Assembly (NCBI GenBank): GCA_020634555.1
Contig: JACKBK010000061.1
Span: 1-12,847 of the forward strand
Source: Caldilineae bacterium
Lineage (GTDB): Bacteria > Chloroflexota > Anaerolineae > JAAEKA01
Direction: 5' to 3'
DNA: 12,847 nt
The notes under the pieces are model-generated. The model saw only the letters and a program-made list of their open reading frames with translations. It was not told the origin of the DNA and did no database searches. Shown here one piece after another: positions 1-5,397 of the stretch (its first letter is position 1; each line of letters opens with the position of its first letter). Both the position numbers and the translations under genes were made by a program.

Positions 1-365
1 CGCCCGACGACGGTACAGTCACGCTGAGTCTACATCGTCGCCCCGACGGTTGGGTGCGAATCGCCGTGGCCGATACCGGGGTCGGCATTGCGCCTGAGGA
101 CCAGGCACACATCTTCGACCGCTTCTGGCGGCACGACAAGGCGCGCAGCCGCAAGCTGGGCGGCAGCGGTCTTGGTCTGAGCATCGCCAAATCTATCGCC
201 GAAGCCCATGGCGGCCGGATCTCGGTGCAAAGCGAGCTCGGCAAAGGCACGACATTCGAGGTGCTGTTGCCGCTGGCCAGGATTGCGCCAGCCGCCGCGA
301 ACGACGCCAGTTTTGACAGGCTAGCCAGCCCCGGCTATAATCCACTTCAGGCAAGTGGTAATTAG
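1..365 (+). CDS. Sensor histidine kinase, C-terminal ATPase fragment (5' truncated)
   Basis: The reading frame is open from base 3 to the TAG at 363-365, about 120 residues, and the gene begins outside the window. It carries the HATPase_c core of two-component sensor kinases: a G1 box (DTGVGI), an F box (FDRFW), and a G2 box (GGSGLGLSIAKSIAEAHGG), followed by the usual closing strand with a GKGTTFEVLLPL pattern. This domain binds ATP and phosphorylates the histidine of the upstream dimerisation domain. The sensor, membrane and histidine-box regions are not visible, so the signal sensed is unknown. The last ~28 residues after the ATPase fold are not conserved in the family. Their DNA carries a consensus promoter, so the tail may be shaped by that element. 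The partner response regulator is probably upstream of the window. Confidence 0.93.
   Translation, partial: PDDGTVTLSLHRRPDGWVRIAVADTGVGIAPEDQAHIFDRFWRHDKARSRKLGGSGLGLSIAKSIAEAHGGRISVQSELGKGTTFEVLLPLARIAPAAANDASFDRLASPGYNPLQASGN
313..341 (+). promoter_or_regulatory. Consensus sigma70-type promoter for rpsU, inside the kinase 3' end
   Basis: TTGACA at 313-318 and TATAAT at 336-341 are separated by exactly 17 nt, a full match to the sigma70 consensus. The predicted transcription start is near 348, before the kinase stop codon, giving rpsU a leader of about 185-190 nt. No other comparable promoter is visible between here and rpsU. Confidence 0.8.
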
Positions 366-389
366 GTTTCGGTTTGTTTATTCATCGTA

Positions 390-405
390 CAGCGGGTTTC
401 CGTTG
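390..405 (+). other. Small hairpin in the rpsU leader
   Basis: CAGCGG (390-395) pairs with CCGTTG (400-405) around a GTTT loop, including one G-U pair. It would lie in the 5' leader of the transcript from the promoter at 313-341 and suggests a structured leader. It is too short to be sure of on its own. Confidence 0.35.
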
Positions 406-432
406 GCAGAGGAGTTGCAAGACTGCGCTAAC

Positions 433-510
433 AGGCTCTTGGAGCAAACAACGCACTCATTGCGAGAAATCGTGAGCCTCACTTGCCTTGCCGGTGAGGT
501 TTTTATTTTT
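433..510 (+). promoter_or_regulatory. Possible attenuator in the rpsU leader (terminator plus alternative stem)
   Basis: CCTCAC (477-482) pairs with GTGAGG (494-499) around an 11-nt loop. It is followed directly by TTTTTATTTTT (500-510), the form of an intrinsic terminator. It stands between the rpsU promoter and the rpsU ATG, so it cannot simply be the end of the upstream gene. An alternative stem, AGGCTC (433-438) with GAGCCT (474-479), shares bases 477-479 with the terminator and would exclude it. It encloses a small CGCA/TGCG hairpin (452-464). Transcription attenuation of the rpsU-infA unit is inferred; the ligand or effector, which could be bS21 itself, is unknown. Confidence 0.45.
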
Positions 511-517
511 CTAAAGC

Positions 518-530
518 AAAGGAGGTGATC
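518..530 (+). promoter_or_regulatory. Full-length Shine-Dalgarno of rpsU
   Basis: AAAGGAGGTGATC matches 13 consecutive bases of the complement of the conserved 16S rRNA 3' end. The same 12-mer precedes infA with the same 5-nt gap to the ATG, so both genes should be translated at high efficiency. Confidence 0.85.
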
Positions 531-534
531 ATTC

Positions 535-741
535 ATGGCAACAGTCGAACTACGCCCCGGCGAATCGCAGGAACAGCTTCTGAAACGCTTTCGCAAGGAG
601 GTAACACGTACGCGCGTGCTCTCCACAGCACGCAAGAAGCGCTGGTTTACACCGCCTAGCGAGGTGCGCCGCATCAAGAAGCAGAAGGCAATTCGCAAGG
701 CGCGTCAGGCTCAGCGCAAGCGAGAACGCACCATAGAATGA
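535..741 (+). CDS. rpsU: Small ribosomal subunit protein bS21
   Basis: A 68-residue, strongly basic protein matching bS21: N-terminal MATVELRPGESQEQLLKRF, then a central basic stretch with VLSTARKKRWFTPPSEVRRIKK and a Lys/Arg-rich helical tail. bS21 sits on the platform of the 30S subunit near the 16S 3' end and anti-SD and helps initiation on mRNA. Length is normal for the family (about 57-71). The ATG at 535 is fixed by AAAGGAGGTGATC at 518-530, complementary to the full 16S 3' tail, only 5 nt from the start. It is followed 68 nt later by infA, probably in one transcript. Expression is likely driven by the promoter at 313-341, with possible attenuation in the leader. Confidence 0.96.
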   Translation: MATVELRPGESQEQLLKRFRKEVTRTRVLSTARKKRWFTPPSEVRRIKKQKAIRKARQAQRKRERTIE

Positions 742-792
742 CACCTAACAAAACAAGCGTTGACGAGTGTTTCAAACTTTTGTATCTGGTGG

Positions 793-804
793 AAAGGAGG
801 TGAT
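793..804 (+). promoter_or_regulatory. Full-length Shine-Dalgarno of infA
   Basis: AAAGGAGGTGAT stands 5 nt before the infA ATG at 810, identical to the first 12 bases of the rpsU SD. An ATG at 803-805 overlaps the SD but is in another frame and too close to it to be used, so 810 is the start. Confidence 0.85.
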
Positions 805-809
805 GGCGA

Positions 810-1052
810 ATGGCATCAGAAAAAGATGATAAACTGATCATGGAAGGCAAGATCATCGAGGCGTTGCCCAACACAACGTTCCGCGTTGAGCTGGACAACG
901 GCCACGAAGTATTAGCCTACCTGTCCGGCAAGATGCGCAGGCACTACATTCGGGTTCTGCTGGGAGACCATGTGCGCGTCGAGCTTTCGCCATACGACCT
1001 CACGCGCGGGCGGATTGTCTATCGACACCGAACCCCGCCGCGAGCCGCCTAG
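810..1052 (+). CDS. infA: Translation initiation factor IF-1
   Basis: An 80-residue S1/OB-fold protein that closely follows IF-1: GKIIEALPNTTFRVELDNGHEVLAY, a SGKMRRHYIRVLLGDHV segment, and the hallmark ELSPYDLTRGRIVYR near the C terminus. IF-1 binds the A site of the 30S subunit and works with IF-2 and IF-3 during initiation. The family is usually about 72 residues; here the N terminus and the Pro/Arg/Ala tail (RTPPRAA) are slightly longer. In many bacteria infA lies in the spc/alpha ribosomal operon beside secY, map and rpmJ. Here it follows rpsU by 68 nt, so the two 30S-platform initiation components appear co-expressed. A strong terminator follows 18 nt after the stop. Confidence 0.96.
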   Translation: MASEKDDKLIMEGKIIEALPNTTFRVELDNGHEVLAYLSGKMRRHYIRVLLGDHVRVELSPYDLTRGRIVYRHRTPPRAA

Positions 1053-1070
1053 CGCTCCGCCGGAAGTCAC

Positions 1071-1123
1071 AACAAAACGAAACGAGGCAGCCCTGCAAAG
1101 GGGCTGCCTCGTTTCGTTTTGTT
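1071..1123 (+). terminator. Bidirectional intrinsic terminator after infA
   Basis: A perfect 23-bp inverted repeat (1071-1093 with 1101-1123) surrounds a 7-nt loop. The GC-rich core is GAGGCAGCCC/GGGCTGCCTC and the outer part is A-rich on the 5' arm and T-rich on the 3' arm, giving a U-rich 3' arm on either strand. It lies between convergent infA (plus) and the NIF3 gene (minus), so it can end both. Confidence 0.92.
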
Positions 1124-1125
1124 GG

Positions 1126-1158
1126 AGTAACTATTCAGGCTATCACTGAACAGTTACT
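1126..1158. repeat. Imperfect inverted repeat next to the terminator
   Basis: AGTAACTATTCAG (1126-1138) and CTGAACAGTTACT (1146-1158) are complementary at 12 of 13 positions around a 7-nt loop. It begins 3 nt after the big terminator, in the gene-free stretch 1053-1262. It has no T-tract and may be a small repeat element or a second RNA hairpin. No gene is visible in this stretch. Confidence 0.5.
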
Positions 1159-1180
1159 TGTTGGGTTGTTACTACTCTCT

Positions 1181-1208
1181 CGTCATTCCGGCGAAAGCAG
1201 GAATCCAC
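1181..1208. repeat. dRS3-like repeat, single degenerate copy
   Basis: The sequence CGTCATTCCGGCGAAAGCAG followed by GAATCCAC is a diverged copy of the unit present twice at 2069-2136. The core is an inverted ATTCC...GGAAT around a short spacer. It lies downstream of the NIF3 stop codon. Confidence 0.7.
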
Positions 1209-1262
1209 GGTCGGGCAAAATCACGTTTCACGCCGGACAACCACAAACACTCCAACCACCCG

Positions 1263-2015
1263 TCACAGATTGGTCGGCAGGTCGATGAAGACGGTTTCCA
1301 GCCCGTAGCGGCCGTTGATGTGGCGGCCCAGCGCCTTCAAGCCGACGGTCTCGGTGGCGTAATGGCCGGCGTAGATAACGTTCATGCCGTGTTCGATGGC
1401 AGCATAGTGGTGGGCGTGGCTGGTCTCGCCGGTGATGAAGGTGTCGGCGCCCAGCGCAGCCGCCTCACCGATGTGAGAGGCTGCGTCGCCTGACACGATG
1501 GCGATGCGGCGCGACTTGAGCGGGCCATGCTGCAAAAGTGTCGTCTCGCAAGACAGCTTGCTGCCCAATATATCAGCGATCGCTTCCACCAGGAACCCAT
1601 CGTGTACGTTGCAGATGACGCCGATATCGGTGCCTTTGGCGTTACAGAACCAGGTTTCGACCTGTAGTTCCAGCAGGCGGGCCAGCTCGACGTTGTTGCC
1701 CAGCTCCGGGTGTGCATCGAGCGCCAGATGGGCTGCGTACAGGCTGAGATTGGTTTCCAGCAGACGCCGCACTTTGTGGCCAAACGCGCCGCGGATCGGC
1801 TCCTGCGCGCCCCAGAAAATCCCGTGATGGACGATCAACATCTGGGCGTTGACCTTGAGAGCTGCCTCAATGCAGGGCAACCCGGAATCGACAGTAAACG
1901 CGACTCGGGAGATCTCGTCTGCGCCCTCCACTTGCAGGCCCTGCGGGCCATAGTCAGGCGTTTCAGGGATGCGCAGATACCAGTCAAGGTATCGAACCAA
2001 TTCATCTCGTTGCAT
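1263..2015 (-). CDS. NIF3/YbgI-family dinuclear-metal protein
   Basis: A 250-residue NIF3 (GTP cyclohydrolase 1 type 2 homolog, YbgI) family member, the usual length for the short form. Metal-ligand motifs are all present: VHHGIFW with His63-His64, AAHLALDAHPELGNN with Asp100, and GHYATETVG with His218 and Glu222, matching the spacing seen in E. coli YbgI. TGETSHAHHYAA (195-206) is also typical. The exact biochemical role of the family is unsettled, so no reaction is assigned. I chose the ATG at 2015, where conserved sequence begins (MQRDELVRYLDWYL). The frame stays open to 2168, but those 51 codons translate a dRS3-like repeat and are not protein. A weak GAGGT precedes the start. It probably follows the MFS gene in one transcript; the 149-nt gap holds the repeat. 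Confidence 0.93.
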   Translation of the reverse strand: MQRDELVRYLDWYLRIPETPDYGPQGLQVEGADEISRVAFTVDSGLPCIEAALKVNAQMLIVHHGIFWGAQEPIRGAFGHKVRRLLETNLSLYAAHLALDAHPELGNNVELARLLELQVETWFCNAKGTDIGVICNVHDGFLVEAIADILGSKLSCETTLLQHGPLKSRRIAIVSGDAASHIGEAAALGADTFITGETSHAHHYAAIEHGMNVIYAGHYATETVGLKALGRHINGRYGLETVFIDLPTNL

Positions 2016-2068
2016 AAGGGCGACCTCGGTTCGGATGTTTGGGGGTAACCGCTCATCTTTCAGCGTGC

Positions 2069-2136
2069 CGTCATTCCCGCACAGGCGGGAATCCATGTCT
2101 GCGAGGTGGTGGATTCCCGCCTTCGCGGGAATGACG
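2069..2136. repeat. dRS3-like palindromic repeat pair (MITE-like)
   Basis: Two head-to-head copies (2069-2095 and 2110-2136) form a 68-nt palindromic element. The outer arms are CGTCATTCCCGC and GCGGGAATGACG, and the inner arms are GCGGGAATCCA and TGGATTCCCGC. Each copy is itself an ATTCCCGC...GCGGGAAT hairpin. Its translation yields the well-known spurious SVIPAKAGIH / DSRLCGND peptides seen in many genomes. It lies between the MFS and NIF3 genes and may fold in their mRNA. Confidence 0.9.
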
Positions 2137-2164
2137 GATGAGTAGTTACGTTTTGTGAGGAAGG

Positions 2165-3634
2165 TCAATCGATGGCAGGTACCTGGTCGAGCGAAACGCG
2201 GGCAGACTCGCTGGCAGGCGCAGCTTCAGGCTTGGCAACCGTTGGCGACGGAGCAGCGCTGGTGGGAGACTCCTCCTTGTTCTCAGCGGCCACTGCAAGC
2301 GCAGCCGTAATAGCCAGACGGCGTTGCATATACACCGTCACCAGCAGCACGCCAAACACGGCCAGGCTCACACCCAACAGCACCTGGGGGATGCCGATCA
2401 GGTCCGCCAACCCTGCGACAGCCAGCATGGGCGGAATGCCAACCAGGTTGTTGAGCATAAACTGCACCGCGAACACTCGTCCCCGCAGCCGCTCAGGTGT
2501 TCCGTCCTGGAGGGCCGTCTGCGAAACGATGTTGACGCTGGACATCGACAACCCGATCACAAGACTGATGAGAACGATCGAAAGGATCAAGGCTGCACTG
2601 GCCGGCGGCAACGCGATCACCGAACTGTCCAGCACAAAACCCTGGCCGGTGGCCATCATGCGCCAGGAAAACAAGCCAAAGGCGGCAAAGCCCGCAGTCA
2701 TGGCAACCAGACCGTAGCGCACTGTACGCTGGCGAGGCGTTCGGTTGCCCATACGTCCCAAGATAAGCGCTGCCAGCAACATACCCAGCCCGGCTGGGGC
2801 GAACACCACCATGGCGTCCTCAGGCGCCAGACGCAGAACCCGGTTTGCGATTCCAGGCGCCAGCATGGCCATGACCATCACCAGGCTCGCGATCAGCGTC
2901 AGGTGGGCCATGGTCAGCATGACTGGAGGCCGCTGCCACACAAACGCTGCACCTTCCTTTAGTTCATCCCACGCCCGGTTCCAGGCCCCGCGCGCTGCCT
3001 GCCCGACGTGGGTCGGTGTATCCTTGGGCAGCCGGCTTACCAGCAGCGCCGCCAGGACATACATCCCCGCGACCAGTATGAAGGCGCTTTCGGTGCCAAA
3101 CAGCTTCACGGCCAGCGGGCCAAGTATGATCAGCCCGACCACCTGCGACAGCGCCAGGGTGAGATTGAAAAGCGAGTTGGCTGCGATCAAGTTGTCGCGT
3201 TGGACGAGGATGGGAATGGTAGCGGCCTCGGCTGGGTTAAAAAACTGGCCGATGGTGGACATTGTAAACGTGATGACATAGAGCGCCAGCAGCAGCCAAC
3301 CGACCTCGACATGCCCCCGCAAACCCAGCACGGCGAAATAGCTGCAGATGATAAGGACGCGCAGCAGATTCGACGCCATGAGAATGTACTTCTTCGGCCA
3401 GCGGTCGATAATCACGCCGCTGATAGGAGCAAAGATAATCGCCGGCAGTGTAAACGCAAAGATGACCAGCCCCTGTTGGATACTGGATCCTGTCATCCGC
3501 TCGATGAGCACTATCAACACGAAATGGATCGTGTTCTGGGCTGACTGAGCCAGCCATTGCGCGGCCCACAGCTTGCGGAATGCGCTGTTGGCGAGGACGG
3601 GCATCAAGCCCTGTTTGGAGTTAGCTATTTCCAT
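2165..3634 (-). CDS. MFS transporter, MFS_3-like exporter
   Basis: A 489-residue membrane protein with about 12 hydrophobic segments. It has MFS motif A in the loop after helix 2 (GVIIDRWPKKYILMASNLLR) and a late LQDGTPERLRGRVFAVQF element typical of the MFS_3/EntS-like branch, whose characterised members export siderophores or drugs. The substrate here cannot be told from sequence. The last ~45 residues form an Ala/Pro/Ser/Glu-rich hydrophilic tail, probably disordered and cytoplasmic. The frame is open upstream to 3751, but I place the start at ATG 3634 (MEIANSKQGLM). The best promoter (3656-3683) predicts transcription starting near 3649, after the ATG at 3652. That leaves a leader of about 15 nt with only a weak purine patch as SD. 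NIF3 follows downstream. Confidence 0.9.
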   Translation of the reverse strand: MEIANSKQGLMPVLANSAFRKLWAAQWLAQSAQNTIHFVLIVLIERMTGSSIQQGLVIFAFTLPAIIFAPISGVIIDRWPKKYILMASNLLRVLIICSYFAVLGLRGHVEVGWLLLALYVITFTMSTIGQFFNPAEAATIPILVQRDNLIAANSLFNLTLALSQVVGLIILGPLAVKLFGTESAFILVAGMYVLAALLVSRLPKDTPTHVGQAARGAWNRAWDELKEGAAFVWQRPPVMLTMAHLTLIASLVMVMAMLAPGIANRVLRLAPEDAMVVFAPAGLGMLLAALILGRMGNRTPRQRTVRYGLVAMTAGFAAFGLFSWRMMATGQGFVLDSSVIALPPASAALILSIVLISLVIGLSMSSVNIVSQTALQDGTPERLRGRVFAVQFMLNNLVGIPPMLAVAGLADLIGIPQVLLGVSLAVFGVLLVTVYMQRRLAITAALAVAAENKEESPTSAAPSPTVAKPEAAPASESARVSLDQVPAID

Positions 3635-3655
3635 CGGATGCGTTCTCTGCATGTT

Positions 3656-3683
3656 ATTATAGCATCGCGCTGGCAGGAGACAA
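3656..3683 (-). promoter_or_regulatory. Extended -10 promoter for the MFS gene
   Basis: On the minus strand, TTGTCT (3683-3678) and TATAAT (3661-3656) are spaced by 16 nt, with TGC directly before the -10 (extended -10). Predicted transcription starts near 3649, which excludes the longer gene starts. Confidence 0.7.
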
Positions 3684-3776
3684 GTGTGTTGGCTGCGGCG
3701 CTTTTTTGGGCGCTGCAAAAACCGATCCGCACAAGAAACCCTGGACGACAACGTCTCCAGGGTTTAACAAAGGCAA

Positions 3777-4019
3777 TTATGACGTTGGTGGAACGAAAAC
3801 CGGCGTCTGTGGCGCGGCGCCGCTGGCCGGATCGCCTCGGCGGACAAAGGTCTTGATTCGTTTGGCAAACTCGCGGCGGGTAAGCAGCACGCGGCGACCG
3901 CACGTGTTGCACTGCAGGCCGATATCGGCCCCCAGTCGCACCACGTCCCAGTTGTAGCCGCCGCACGGGTGTGGCTTGCGCAACCGCACCACGTCACCAA
4001 GCCGGATCTCGATAGTCAT
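3777..4019 (-). CDS. DUF951-family small protein
   Basis: An 80-residue protein that begins with the compact DUF951 (YyzM-like) pattern: LGDVVRLRKPHPCGGYNWDVVRLGADIGLQCNTCGR in pieces, then a VLLTRREFAKRIKTFVRR segment. The KPHPCG, GADI and CxxCG elements are diagnostic. The three cysteines and His suggest a bound metal, probably zinc. Family function is unknown. The first ~60 residues match the normal family length; the last ~20 (Gly/Ala/Pro-rich) are an extension. The start is set by family alignment at ATG 4019; no clear SD is seen immediately upstream. A promoter at 4135-4163 gives a ~109-nt leader with two hairpins. The gene is divergent from the DUF2383 gene and tandem with, but upstream of, the MFS gene. 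Confidence 0.88.
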   Translation of the reverse strand: MTIEIRLGDVVRLRKPHPCGGYNWDVVRLGADIGLQCNTCGRRVLLTRREFAKRIKTFVRRGDPASGAAPQTPVFVPPTS

Positions 4020-4062
4020 CTTGACATAACCGATCAGGGTAATCTGAACTTCGGGTGAAGTC

Positions 4063-4087
4063 GCCTGGATGTCACTTACATCCAGGC
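4063..4087 (-). other. Leader hairpin upstream of DUF951
   Basis: GCCTGGATGT (4063-4072) and ACATCCAGGC (4078-4087) form a perfect 10-bp stem with a 5-nt loop. It lies in the predicted leader of the DUF951 mRNA. Neither strand has a T-tract, so it is not an ordinary terminator. Confidence 0.65.
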
Positions 4088-4095
4088 CACAGGAC

Positions 4096-4112
4096 CAGGA
4101 CTGCCAGTCCTG
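4096..4112 (-). other. Second leader hairpin upstream of DUF951
   Basis: CAGGACT (4096-4102) pairs with AGTCCTG (4106-4112) around a 3-nt loop. It is 8 nt from the first hairpin, so the predicted leader carries two adjacent stems. Confidence 0.6.
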
Positions 4113-4134
4113 CTTGACTCAAAGGGTTGTCGCG

Positions 4135-4163
4135 ATTGTAGCACAGTCACGCGCGCCGCGCAA
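4135..4163 (-). promoter_or_regulatory. Extended -10 promoter for DUF951
   Basis: On the minus strand TACAAT (4140-4135) is preceded by TGC (extended -10). It lies 17 nt from a poor -35, TTGCGC (4163-4158). Predicted transcription starts near 4128. Confidence 0.55.
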
Positions 4164-4220
4164 CTTTGTTTTCCGCGGGCGGATCACAAATCTAAAACCG
4201 CTGCGGCAATCGTATGAGAT

Positions 4221-4248
4221 TTGACAGAACCATTTGCTTCTTTATAGT
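4221..4248 (+). promoter_or_regulatory. Promoter for the DUF2383 gene
   Basis: TTGACA (4221-4226) and TATAGT (4243-4248) are spaced by 16 nt. The predicted start near 4255 gives a leader of about 80 nt before the ATG at 4334. The 4020-4333 stretch has no gene; it holds this promoter and the opposing DUF951 promoter with its leader. Confidence 0.7.
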
Positions 4249-4333
4249 ATTTTGATTGTACGCAAGTCGGGCCGACCTTCCGGCGGCATTATGCGATGCC
4301 GCCGCATCCACATCCCCGTCAGGAGGCCACATC

Positions 4334-5323
4334 ATGAACCGTCAAACCATCCGCCAACTGAACAGTCTGGCTGCGCTGTGTACTGCCAGTTCCCGAGGAT
4401 ACGCAGTTGCGGGGGAAAACGTACGCAACCGCGGCCTGAAGGTCATCTTGCAAGCCTATGCGCGCGAGCGTGCGGCCATGGCGCAGCGGCTTGACGCCGA
4501 GATCACGCGTCTGGGCGGAAAGCCGGGCAGCCACCGCAGTGTGCTCGCTGCTCTGCACCGCGGCTGGATCAACCTCAAGGCAACCATGGTCATCGGCGCG
4601 GACACCTCGCAATCGATCGTTCTCGACGAAGTAGCGCGCGGCGAGCGCACCGCCAACAAGCGTTTCCAGGCAGCGCTGGACGTTGCGGTACCCGACGAAA
4701 CCCGTCAGATCATCGAGGAGTGCTCGCAACGAGTGCAGGACGCGTACGAGTCGATCAATCAACTGCGCGGTGTCGGTGGCGAGCAACTGGTTTTGAGGCT
4801 GGTTGATGGCCCGGACGAAGCAGCGCGTGCTGTGGCCGAACTACAAGCCGCCGGTTTTTCCACCGACCAGATCGAGATCCAATCTGCTGACGAGTTGATG
4901 GGGCAGAGCGGGCCGGTCGAGCAGCGAGGAATCGTGCGTGAAACGGTCGCCACCACCGCGCTGCTGGTTGGAGTCGCCGGCACGCTGCTCGGCGTCGTGA
5001 TGGCGGTGTTGTCGCTGACTACGCAGAACTTCGACGCCAGCACGCGATCCATCGCGTTGTTGACGGCGATTGCCTGGCCTGTCATCGGCGCTCTTGTAGG
5101 GATTCTCTTCGGCGCTATCGTGGGCGGTATGTTGGGGGAGGGCATCCGTGAACAGGATTCTGTCCTCACAGCCGATTTGGTTGCGCACGGCGACAGCCTG
5201 GTGACCGTGGAGTGTGAACCGGAACGCGCCAGCCAGGCATCCGATATTATGTATCGCGTCAACGTGGTTGCGCGCTCCAGCCGTTCGTCTGAGATCACGC
5301 CAGCGCCCGCAGCTAGCGGCTAG
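4334..5323 (+). CDS. DUF2383 ferritin-like helical domain plus two-helix membrane domain
   Basis: A 329-residue protein. Residues ~1-146 match the DUF2383 (PA2169-type) four-helix-bundle family: ENVRNRGLKVILQAYARERAAM, LGGKPGSH, WINLKA and VLDEVARGERTANKRF blocks, with Glu/Asp/His residues that could bind metal. Residues ~150-190 (LRLVDGPDEAARAVAELQAAGFSTDQIEI) resemble the start of a general-stress (YflT-like) alpha/beta fold, and ~286-313 may supply its last strand. Between them are two membrane segments (~204-228 and a Gly-rich ~240-268). A membrane-bound stress or envelope role is inferred; no function is proven. AGGAGG at 4321-4326, 7 nt from the ATG, fixes the start; the frame upstream to 4256 is not used. 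It has its own promoter; no terminator follows it. Confidence 0.85.
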   Translation: MNRQTIRQLNSLAALCTASSRGYAVAGENVRNRGLKVILQAYARERAAMAQRLDAEITRLGGKPGSHRSVLAALHRGWINLKATMVIGADTSQSIVLDEVARGERTANKRFQAALDVAVPDETRQIIEECSQRVQDAYESINQLRGVGGEQLVLRLVDGPDEAARAVAELQAAGFSTDQIEIQSADELMGQSGPVEQRGIVRETVATTALLVGVAGTLLGVVMAVLSLTTQNFDASTRSIALLTAIAWPVIGALVGILFGAIVGGMLGEGIREQDSVLTADLVAHGDSLVTVECEPERASQASDIMYRVNVVARSSRSSEITPAPAASG

Positions 5324-5330
5324 ACACAGT

Positions 5331-5358
5331 TTGCCTCTCCCGCGCCGTGTGCTATAAT
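5331..5358 (+). promoter_or_regulatory. Extended -10 promoter for the DUF4015 protein gene
   Basis: TTGCCT (5331-5336), a 16-nt spacer and TATAAT (5353-5358) preceded by TGC. The predicted start near 5365 gives a ~33-nt leader containing the SD GAGGA (5384-5388 region). The -35 begins 8 nt after the previous stop codon. Confidence 0.72.
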
Positions 5359-5397
5359 GCGCAAACTTTGTGGCAGACGACGTGAGGAACAACAACT

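Noticed and set aside
760..788. Separate promoter for infA (TTGACG, 17 nt, TATCTG)
   Set aside because: The -10 matches only three of six bases and the start would fall on the SD; co-transcription with rpsU is simpler.
1158..1493. 111-residue plus-strand open frame
   Set aside because: It begins in the repeat (VIPAKAGIH) and runs antisense to NIF3.
2016..2168. Extension of the NIF3 protein by 51 residues
   Set aside because: It translates the dRS3-like repeat (SVIPAKAGIH and DSRLCGND) and conserved family sequence begins only at the ATG at 2015.
3635..3751. Longer start for the MFS transporter
   Set aside because: It runs through the predicted promoter and has no resemblance to MFS N termini; the ATG at 3652 also precedes the predicted transcription start.
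4256..4333. Upstream start for the DUF2383 protein
   Set aside because: It begins at a TTG at the predicted transcription start without an SD, while ATG 4334 has a perfect AGGAGG.
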